NCBI GenBank assembly: GCA_900553835.1
Contig: USFF01000018.1
Location: forward strand, 1 to 16,878
Source: an uncultured Mycoplasmatota bacterium
GTDB taxonomy: Bacteria; Bacillota_I; Bacilli_A; RF39; UBA660
Direction: 5' to 3'
DNA: 16,878 nucleotides
The translations under genes and the position numbers were made by a program. Shown here piece after piece: positions 1 through 5,097 of this stretch (position 1 is the stretch's first letter; every line of letters starts with the position of its first letter). Under the pieces are notes generated by a model. That model saw only the letters and a list, made by a program, of their open reading frames with translations, was not told the DNA's origin and did not search any database.

Positions 1-34
1 AGGTATTTATTGGTGTTTTTGGGGTTTGTTTCAT
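1..34 (-). CDS. 5' end of an unidentified gene running off the left edge
   Basis: The minus strand has an ATG (32-34) preceded by an AAGGAAG ribosome site, followed by 11 open codons reading MKQTPKTPINT to the window edge. A good promoter lies about 50 bp upstream (81-109), which supports a real gene start. Too little is present to name a product; the visible N-terminus is polar, Thr/Pro-rich and not a signal peptide. Confidence 0.55.
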   Translation of the reverse strand, partial: MKQTPKTPINT

Positions 35-58
35 GTTTTCACTTCCTTGTCTTTATTA

Positions 59-72
59 GTTACTTCTGTAAC
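59..72. repeat. short inverted repeat in the 5' leader of the left-edge gene
   Basis: GTTAC, a TTCT spacer, then GTAAC form a perfect 5-bp inverted repeat. It sits just downstream of the predicted -10 (81-86) and upstream of the ribosome site of the left-edge gene. The position suits a repressor operator, but the arms are short and chance is possible in AT-rich DNA. Confidence 0.3.
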
Positions 73-80
73 CTAATAAA

Positions 81-109
81 ATAATAACATTTTTTTCCTA
101 GTATTTCAA
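81..109 (-). promoter_or_regulatory. sigma-A-type promoter for the left-edge gene
   Basis: On the minus strand, -35 TTGAAA (104-109) and -10 TATTAT (81-86) are separated by exactly 17 bp. Each hexamer differs from consensus at one position. It reads toward the ATG at 34 and lies beyond the terminator of the thioredoxin-like gene. Confidence 0.7.
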
Positions 110-156
110 GTACTTTTATAATTAAAAGTTTCTAATGTAAAAATTATTAGTGACAA

Positions 157-191
157 AAATAAATGTGGCTTCAGTGAAGCCACATTTATTT
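157..191 (-). terminator. intrinsic terminator of the thioredoxin-like gene
   Basis: A perfect 16-bp stem (157-172 with 176-191) closes on a 3-nt loop. On the minus strand it is followed by a short T-rich stretch, and it begins 3 nt after the stop codon at 195-197. The stem is so symmetric and A/T-flanked that it could stop transcription in both directions. Confidence 0.85.
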
Positions 192-194
192 ATA

Positions 195-797
195 TTATTT
201 ATTACAGTCTGTACATACATTTGATTTAACTGTATTAAATGCTTTTTCTAATCTTGTTTTTAAAGCATCTAAATCTTCATTAGCCCAGTATTCTTCTGGA
301 GTGTCATATCCTTTAGTATCTTGTGCTGTTTCATAGTCTGTTATTACTACTTTACCATTTTGAATAACTGCTATTAAAGGTACATATACTCTTGGGTTAC
401 CTTCTTCATCTGTAGGTAAGTAGTCCCTTAATAGTTTAATAGTAGTTTGATAGTCTTCTGTGTTATTAGTTCTATCTTCTCTTATATTAAAGTAATATAC
501 TTTATCTAAACCTACTTTTTTAGCCACTTCATTTACATACTTAACATATTCTTGGCACCATGGACATTCAGGAAAACCTAAGTAAACTACTCCAGTACCT
601 TTTTCAAGTATTTTATTTACTTCTTTTAAACTTTTATAAGTAAATACATTATCACTTGATAGTTTAGTATATTCTTTAGCAAATTTTTCAGCATCAGTTA
701 TATTCTTATCTTTTTTAAAGAATATAAAGTATGAAGAAATTATTAATATAACTAAAATGACTACTCCTAATAATATTAAAATATTTTTCTTTTTCAT
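195..797 (-). CDS. membrane-anchored thioredoxin-fold protein (PedC/bacteriocin-accessory-like)
   Basis: A 200-residue protein. The start at 797 is chosen because GGAGGT lies 7 nt upstream; an upstream in-frame ATG at 812 overlaps that ribosome site and is rejected. An N-terminal hydrophobic helix (about residues 6-27) behind a KKK stretch is an uncleaved anchor, placing the rest outside the membrane. The redox motif CPWC is at residues 78-81 in GFPECPWCQEY, and YVPLIAV further on supplies the expected cis-proline. This resembles small Gram-positive thioredoxin-like proteins such as PedC-type bacteriocin accessory proteins (family knowledge). A second CxxC (CTDC, 195-198) lies four residues before the end and is unusual. 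It is a single gene between two terminators. Oxidase, reductase or isomerase activity cannot be told from sequence. Confidence 0.8.
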   Translation of the reverse strand: MKKKNILILLGVVILVILIISSYFIFFKKDKNITDAEKFAKEYTKLSSDNVFTYKSLKEVNKILEKGTGVVYLGFPECPWCQEYVKYVNEVAKKVGLDKVYYFNIREDRTNNTEDYQTTIKLLRDYLPTDEEGNPRVYVPLIAVIQNGKVVITDYETAQDTKGYDTPEEYWANEDLDALKTRLEKAFNTVKSNVCTDCNK

Positions 798-816
798 AAT
801 TTTTACCTCCATTAGG

Positions 817-825
817 ATAATACCA
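817..825 (-). promoter_or_regulatory. extended -10 promoter of the thioredoxin-like gene
   Basis: The minus strand reads TGGTATTAT, an extended -10 (TGn plus TATTAT at 817-822), about 20 bp before the start codon. No good -35 is visible; the position it would occupy is the T tract of the preceding terminator, as at other junctions here. Confidence 0.45.
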
Positions 826-836
826 TAAGTAGTTAA

Positions 837-869
837 AAAAGTAACTAAACTTGTGGTTTAGTTACTTTT
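837..869 (-). terminator. terminator of the envelope operon
   Basis: A 14-bp perfect stem (837-850 with 856-869) with a 5-nt loop; the minus-strand 3' arm runs into a T-rich tract. The TAA stop of the XRE gene (858-860) is inside the stem. It separates the five-gene operon from the thioredoxin-like gene. Confidence 0.85.
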
Positions 870-1550
870 ACAACTATCATTTATATTTAGTGGTATTTTA
901 TATTCAGTTGTTTTACCATCTTTAGTAGCGTTTATTTCTATGTATAAACTATCACTATTATAATTTTTACATACTTTAGAAAAATCTTCTAAATCAAATT
1001 CTATTTTTTTTAGATAAACTTCTAAACTAATATTTCCTTCAAAGTCATATTTACAAGTATCAAGGACTTTTAAAGTACCTTTGTTATCTTCATAAAGTTT
1101 ACATTCAATATTATCATATAACTCATTTTCTTTTCCACAGTAAGTTATATTTGATAAATGTAAATGACTTTTATTATTATCATATACTAATGAGCCATAG
1201 ATATTAAAGTCATCACAGTTAGAAGTAACACTCTTATAATTAAAACTACTTTTAGTAAAATGTACTAGTAATATAGTAATAGTAGCAAATAATATTATAA
1301 TTATAGAAATTATATATATTTTATTTAATTTGTTATTTTTATCTATTTCTCCTGATAAAATACTATCTAGAGAAATATTATTATCTTTACAAATATCTTT
1401 TAAAACTGCAATATCAGGTAAACACTTACCATTTTCCCATTTACTAACTGCTTGGTATGTAACTCCATACATATTAGCTAGTTCATTTTGAGTTAAACCC
1501 TTTTTAATTCTCAAATCTTTTATTAGATTTCCTATTTTTATAGGATCCAT
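858..1550 (-). CDS. membrane-tethered XRE-family regulator with exported cysteine-rich domain
   Basis: A 230-residue protein. The ATG at 1550 is preferred over a GTG at 1559 because AGGTGG ends 5 nt before it. Residues 6-60 form a helix-turn-helix of the HTH_3/XRE type (KKGLTQNELANMYGVTYQAVSKWENG). A single transmembrane helix spans about 78-98. The following 130 residues should lie outside the cell; they are not recognised and carry six cysteines (112, 138, 150, 166, 194, 227), an even number suited to disulfides. It is the last gene of the operon, and its ribosome site overlaps the TAG stop of the DUF368 gene, implying translational coupling. It probably regulates its own operon in response to an envelope signal (inference). 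The domain layout is clear; ligand and targets are unknown. Confidence 0.85.
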   Translation of the reverse strand: MDPIKIGNLIKDLRIKKGLTQNELANMYGVTYQAVSKWENGKCLPDIAVLKDICKDNNISLDSILSGEIDKNNKLNKIYIISIIIILFATITILLVHFTKSSFNYKSVTSNCDDFNIYGSLVYDNNKSHLHLSNITYCGKENELYDNIECKLYEDNKGTLKVLDTCKYDFEGNISLEVYLKKIEFDLEDFSKVCKNYNSDSLYIEINATKDGKTTEYKIPLNINDSCKSN

Positions 1551-1559
1551 ATAAACCAC

Positions 1560-2405
1560 CTACTTATTAAAAACTTTATAAACAAGTATAGTATTAAAAC
1601 ACATTAGTACTAAACCTATTACAAAATGAAGGGTATTAAAAGGAAAACTAAATACTTCATAAAGTACACTTACAATACTTGAAAGAACAAATCCTAATAT
1701 TGCATAATAAGTTTCTCTCTTATAATGTTTTAAACACCATTCTATTATTTTGGATATAAAGATTATACCAATAAATACACCTAATATAAAAATAATCATT
1801 AAAATTATATTTGATTCTAAATTCTTAAATGATGTAATATCATTAACTAAATTAAGAACCGGTTCATAATAACCGAGAAGCATTAGTGTGAAAGAACCAC
1901 TTATACCAGGCACGACCATAGTAATCGCGGATATTATACCTACAAGGAATAGTAAACTATATTCTTTAAAATTCATATTAGCAAAAGTTACTATATTAGA
2001 ACTTTTATGGAATATTAACATTACAAGTACTATTATAATTCCTACTAACATTAAACTAAAATCTTTAAGTTTAGGAGGAGTTTCTACATTTTTACAAAGT
2101 GATGGAATACCACCTATTATCATACCTAAGAATATTAATATTGTTAGTATAGGCGCTTTATCTAAACCAAACTTAATAAGTTTAGCAAATATAGCAACTG
2201 AAAATACTACTCCAAGTCCAATTGGAAATAAATACATAGAATATTTTTTAAAGTTTTTAATTCCTTTATAAAAGTTACTTGCTGCTTCTATTAATTCTTC
2301 ATATATTCCGAGTAAAACTGCAAGCGTTCCACCACTTACACCTGGTATTATAAATGCTATACCAAGAACAATACCTTTAATAAATAAAACTAATTTTTCT
2401 TTCAT
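1560..2405 (-). CDS. popT: DUF368/PopT family undecaprenyl-phosphate translocase
   Basis: A 281-residue polytopic membrane protein. Two related motifs, IPGVSGGTLAVLLGIYEELI (about 20-39) and VPGISGSFTLMLLGYYEPVL (about 165-184), mark the two halves of the internally duplicated DUF368 fold. Length matches the family. DUF368 members (PopT) have been shown to return undecaprenyl phosphate to the cytoplasmic face of the membrane, recycling the lipid carrier of peptidoglycan and wall polymers. It follows a PAP2 phosphatase with a 4-bp ATGA overlap and its own AGGAG site. That pairing fits: dephosphorylate C55-PP outside, then flip C55-P inward. Family assignment is strong; substrate is inferred from the family and neighbour. 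Confidence 0.88.
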   Translation of the reverse strand: MKEKLVLFIKGIVLGIAFIIPGVSGGTLAVLLGIYEELIEAASNFYKGIKNFKKYSMYLFPIGLGVVFSVAIFAKLIKFGLDKAPILTILIFLGMIIGGIPSLCKNVETPPKLKDFSLMLVGIIIVLVMLIFHKSSNIVTFANMNFKEYSLLFLVGIISAITMVVPGISGSFTLMLLGYYEPVLNLVNDITSFKNLESNIILMIIFILGVFIGIIFISKIIEWCLKHYKRETYYAILGFVLSSIVSVLYEVFSFPFNTLHFVIGLVLMCFNTILVYKVFNK

Positions 2406-3016
2406 GCCTTTCTCCTTTCAAAGCATCTTATAAACATTACAAGTGATAAAGTTCCTAGTAAGAACCCAGCAAGAACATCACTTACAAAGTGTACACCTAG
2501 GTACACTCTAGAACATCCTATTAATATTATTAACAAAGTTAAGAATATATTTATAAATATTTTAATATTTTTATTAATATTACTTTTATTAATAAAATAA
2601 ATAATAAGTCCATATAAAAGAACACTACACACTGTATGCCCACTTGGGAAGCTAAAGTCACTTGGTTTTGTTATTAAACTTGTAAGTGGTCTTTCTCTTC
2701 TAATTATATTTTTTATTATAAAAGATAAAGACCAAGTTATTACTAAAGGAATAGATAAGTTATAAAATAATTTTTTATTTATAAAAATTATTGTTATAAG
2801 AAGTATTAAGTAAAAATATACACTTCCTAAAAATGTTATAACTTTAAAAATGTTAGTAACTAATGAGTTATTAACAAAATTTGTTAATTTATCATGTAAA
2901 TATGTATCAAATGTTAATAAATCATTAGATAAATATATTTTTATTAATATAAATGTTAATAACATTAATAAAATTGTTATTAAATAATATTTATTTATTT
3001 TAATAAATTCTTTCAT
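2402..3016 (-). CDS. PAP2-family phosphatase, likely undecaprenyl-pyrophosphate phosphatase (BcrC-like)
   Basis: A 204-residue membrane protein with about six helices. All three PAP2 signature motifs are intact: K102-x6-R109-P110 (KNIIRRERP), PSGH at 124-127, and S169-R170 ... H176 ... D180 (SRVYLGVHFVSD). The two histidines and Asp180 form the expected catalytic set. Enzymes of this size and layout in Gram-positives commonly remove a phosphate from undecaprenyl pyrophosphate on the outer membrane face; phosphatidylglycerophosphate phosphatases share the motifs. It lies 7 nt after the ZIP gene, and its AGGTGAG site overlaps that gene's TAG stop. It overlaps the popT start by 4 bp. The adjacent DUF368 gene favours C55-PP as substrate (inference). 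Confidence 0.88.
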   Translation of the reverse strand: MKEFIKINKYYLITILLMLLTFILIKIYLSNDLLTFDTYLHDKLTNFVNNSLVTNIFKVITFLGSVYFYLILLITIIFINKKLFYNLSIPLVITWSLSFIIKNIIRRERPLTSLITKPSDFSFPSGHTVCSVLLYGLIIYFINKSNINKNIKIFINIFLTLLIILIGCSRVYLGVHFVSDVLAGFLLGTLSLVMFIRCFERRKA

Positions 3017-3023
3017 AACTCAC

Positions 3024-3770
3024 CTACATAAATAATGTTAATAACATAAGTATAAGTCCTAGTAATAAAGCTATATTTCTAGTTTTCTTATCTTTAGATT
3101 TTTTTAGTAATGGTAAAAATTCAAATAAAGCTATATAAACTATCATACCAAAAGTTAAAGATAAGAAACTACCTAGTACTAAGTTATTTAGTAGTAAGTT
3201 ATTAAATTTATATAAAAGTAATGTTCCAAATAAGTATGAACTACCGATTAGAGTTATATATAATATAGTTTTACTTTTTCCATAAAGTTTATCAAATGTA
3301 CTAGATAATGTAAACCCTAGTGGTATGTTATGAAGACATATTCCTAAGGATAATATGACTGCAGTTTCTACACTAGTTAAAGCAGTTGCAAAAAGAGTCA
3401 TACCTTCTATAAAATTATGAAGCACTAATACCGCGCATGTTATTAGTGAGATATGTTTATAGTGAGTTTCTTCATTTTTTTCTTTATGGTGTCCTCCAAT
3501 TACATCTGTTGCAATAATTAAACCAAAACCTAAGATACTAAATGATATAGTAAATATAATAGCTTTAAAAGTGCTAGCACTCTCACTAAAGTATTCATAT
3601 GCTTCTGGTACTAAATGAAATATACCTAAAAGTACTAAGACAATAAAACCTAAAGATACACTAAATGTTGTAACTTTATTATTATTTTTGGTAGAAAAAA
3701 CAATTAGAGAACCTATAAGTAATGATAATATACTAATTATACTAAGTACTAAACATGCAAATAATTCCAT
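3024..3770 (-). CDS. ZIP-family divalent metal transporter
   Basis: A 248-residue protein with about eight membrane helices. ZIP hallmarks are HNFIEG (118-123) in the predicted fourth helix and HNIPLG (147-152) in the fifth, plus FHLVPEA (51-57) and FEFLPLL (216-222). A loop near 92-107 has four histidines (GGHHKEKNEETHYKHI) and may bind metal before transport. The family usually imports zinc, iron or manganese. In many ZIPs the fifth-helix motif is HNIPEG; here Glu is replaced by Leu151, so the binuclear metal site lacks one carboxylate. An AGGAGG site lies 4 nt before the start and overlaps the TAG stop of the ATP-grasp gene. A metal-requiring product of the operon could explain its place here, but this is a guess. 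Confidence 0.85.
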   Translation of the reverse strand: MELFACLVLSIISILSLLIGSLIVFSTKNNNKVTTFSVSLGFIVLVLLGIFHLVPEAYEYFSESASTFKAIIFTISFSILGFGLIIATDVIGGHHKEKNEETHYKHISLITCAVLVLHNFIEGMTLFATALTSVETAVILSLGICLHNIPLGFTLSSTFDKLYGKSKTILYITLIGSSYLFGTLLLYKFNNLLLNNLVLGSFLSLTFGMIVYIALFEFLPLLKKSKDKKTRNIALLLGLILMLLTLFM

Positions 3771-3778
3771 AAAGCCTC

Positions 3779-4792
3779 CTATATATCCATATATTTTCTA
3801 AATAAAGGTAAATCCCCTTCTTTAATACCACTTATACTTGGTTTTACCTGGAATATACCAGGATATTCATTACCTTCTACTACAATTATTTTATCATCAA
3901 GGATAACTAAGTCCCAACCCACATATCTAACAGTAGGTACTACTAAACTAATTTTTTCTATAAAGTCTTTGACTTTATCAAAGTTAGGAACTTCAAATCC
4001 TACTATATTTTCATTAGTACTAGGATGTTTATAAAATATTCTTCCCTTTTCATCAATCGCAGGAACATATACTTTACCTTCTTCATTAACGAATGTATAC
4101 ATTCCTCCACTACTAAAGTTATCTACATTACCATTATTACCTATCCTCAATATTGCCTTTAAGATGTGTGCTTTACCATTATTATCTAAGAAACTAATTA
4201 TTCTTAAAGTATTAACACTTCCACTATAAAGTTTATTTAAATCTTTATGTTGATGAATATATTCTTCAAGAATATATTCTTCTTTTTTCATTATACTATT
4301 ATATACTTTTAACGTATTATATTCATTTTTAAGTTTAGATTTATCTATACTTATTATTTCTATTCCTTTACCACCACAGTTACTAGCTTGTTTACAAACT
4401 ATTTTATCTTTATCACTAATAAACTCTTTAAACTCTTTAAAAGATACTTCTCTTAAGTCTATAAAGTCTCTTCCTAAGAAACTTTTAAATAATTTATTAA
4501 ATTCTCCTTTATCTTCTAAGTAGTGCCAATCTTCTTTTTTATTATATTTTTTAACTATATCATTATTATATTTACCGGTTAAATAAGTCTTTCTTTCTTT
4601 ACTATTTAATAGGTAAAATTCAAATTCAAAGTAATCCATATATCCACTTCCATATAGAAAAGCGCATCTAGCCATGTCAAATAGTACATAGAATGTACTT
4701 TTATCTATTTTTTTACCTATTTCTTTGGCATGATTTACATATTCTTTAAATCTCATATTTTTAATTTTTTTAAATAAATATTTTATTTTCAT
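3779..4792 (-). CDS. sugar-transfer-associated ATP-grasp family protein
   Basis: A 337-residue soluble protein and first gene of the operon. The start at 4792 has AGAGG 8 nt upstream. ATP-grasp features are Lys134 (VCKQ), glycine-rich GGKGI (140-144), EEYI (176-179), VNTLRIIS (193-200), Asp294 in GWDLVI and VEGNEYPG (305-312), whose Glu306 and Asn308 fit magnesium-binding positions. The VNTLRI and VEGN signatures match the ATPgrasp_ST/TupA-like group, found in exopolysaccharide, teichuronic or capsule loci. Such enzymes ligate a carboxylate to an amine or thiol using ATP; the substrate is unknown. Being in front of lipid-carrier genes, it may act on an envelope glycopolymer or its precursor (inference). 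The N-terminal 120 residues match nothing I can name. Confidence 0.75.
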   Translation of the reverse strand: MKIKYLFKKIKNMRFKEYVNHAKEIGKKIDKSTFYVLFDMARCAFLYGSGYMDYFEFEFYLLNSKERKTYLTGKYNNDIVKKYNKKEDWHYLEDKGEFNKLFKSFLGRDFIDLREVSFKEFKEFISDKDKIVCKQASNCGGKGIEIISIDKSKLKNEYNTLKVYNSIMKKEEYILEEYIHQHKDLNKLYSGSVNTLRIISFLDNNGKAHILKAILRIGNNGNVDNFSSGGMYTFVNEEGKVYVPAIDEKGRIFYKHPSTNENIVGFEVPNFDKVKDFIEKISLVVPTVRYVGWDLVILDDKIIVVEGNEYPGIFQVKPSISGIKEGDLPLFRKYMDI

Positions 4793-4810
4793 AAATTAAC
4801 CTCTGTAGAA

Positions 4811-4842
4811 TTTATTATAATAAAAATATGATAAAAAGTAAA
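4811..4842 (-). promoter_or_regulatory. promoter of the five-gene envelope operon, with palindrome over the -10
   Basis: On the minus strand, -35 TTTACT (4837-4842) and -10 TATAAT (4814-4819) are 17 bp apart and give a start about 15 nt before the ATP-grasp ATG. A perfect 14-bp palindrome (4811-4824) covers the -10, a place where the operon's own XRE regulator could bind. The palindrome is pure A/T, so chance cannot be excluded. Confidence 0.5.
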
Positions 4843-4860
4843 TAATTTAGAAGAAAAAAA

Positions 4861-4912
4861 ATTTAACATAATGTCATCCACTTTCATTTATAAAAATGAT
4901 GTAATGTTAAAT
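4861..4912. repeat. inverted repeat upstream of the envelope operon
   Basis: A perfect 9-bp inverted repeat, ATTTAACAT (4861-4869) and ATGTTAAAT (4904-4912), encloses 34 nt. Inside, CATC/GATG (4875-4878 with 4898-4901) and TCATTT/AAATGA (4884-4889 with 4894-4899) give further, competing pairings. It lies just upstream of the operon promoter. It could be a regulator-binding region or the fold of a short RNA; no function is proven. Confidence 0.35.
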
Positions 4913-5038
4913 GAATTAGAGAAAGAATTAAGTAAGAATTCAGTATGTAAGGAATTCTAATTGAAAATCATAATAATTCTGATAATTTTAAATTCTAAAA
5001 AGTGTGAAAATGGCAGTTATCGACATTTCTGTCGATAA
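4871..5038 (+). pseudogene. possible small ORF pair or gene remnant in the 300-bp gap
   Basis: This is the only gap near 300 bp without a gene (4793-5090). On the plus strand one frame reads 29 codons from ATG 4871 to TAA 4958-4960, then continues in the same frame for 25 more codons to TAA 5036-5038. The first part is charged (NELEKELSKNSVCKEF); the second begins hydrophobic (KIIIILIIL) and ends CENGSYRHFCR. The frame is also open for about 11 codons before the ATG. No ribosome site precedes 4871, but AAGGA lies 7 nt before a TTG at 4961. It could be a decayed gene interrupted by one stop, a tiny membrane peptide, or chance. Confidence 0.2.
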
Positions 5039-5039
5039 C
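5016..5039. repeat. 24-bp palindromic hairpin between uvrA and the envelope operon
   Basis: A perfect 10-bp stem, GTTATCGACA and TGTCGATAAC, with a TTTC loop. It is more GC-rich than its surroundings and is followed by CCGGGCTC rather than a T tract, so it does not look like a standard terminator on either strand. It could be a protein-binding palindrome, a structured RNA element, or the 3' hairpin of a small plus-strand transcript. The TAA of the small plus-strand frame lies in its right arm. Confidence 0.6.
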
Positions 5040-5069
5040 CGGGCTCTTCGTTAAAATTAGTTTAAAGAA

Positions 5070-5097
5070 AAAATAGATATTTTTTAATACCTATTTT
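5070..5097 (-). terminator. intrinsic terminator of uvrA
   Basis: A 12-bp A/T-rich stem (5070-5081 with 5086-5097, one G-U pair) with a 4-nt loop, followed on the minus strand by a run of Ts. The TAG stop of uvrA (5091-5093) is within the stem. Confidence 0.7.

Noticed and set aside
1888..2271. Plus-strand frame of 127 codons opposite the DUF368 gene
   Set aside because: It is the mirror of a strongly recognisable membrane protein, has no family features and follows from the codon bias of the real gene. The same applies to the plus-strand frames opposite uvrA, the kinase, trpS and the HerA-like gene.
858..4792. Bacteriocin or lantibiotic immunity cluster including the thioredoxin-like gene
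   Set aside because: There is no precursor peptide, ABC exporter or modification enzyme, and a strong terminator separates the thioredoxin-like gene from the operon.
4871..5038. Type I toxin-antitoxin locus (small hydrophobic peptide plus antisense RNA)
   Set aside because: The second frame is hydrophobic, but it starts with TTG, lacks a promoter and shows no antisense promoter or known toxin signature; kept only as a possible small ORF or remnant.
5016..5039. Chromosome dimer resolution (dif), parS or replication origin element
   Set aside because: The palindrome does not match the dif or parS consensus as I know them, and there are no DnaA boxes or dnaA/dnaN genes around it.
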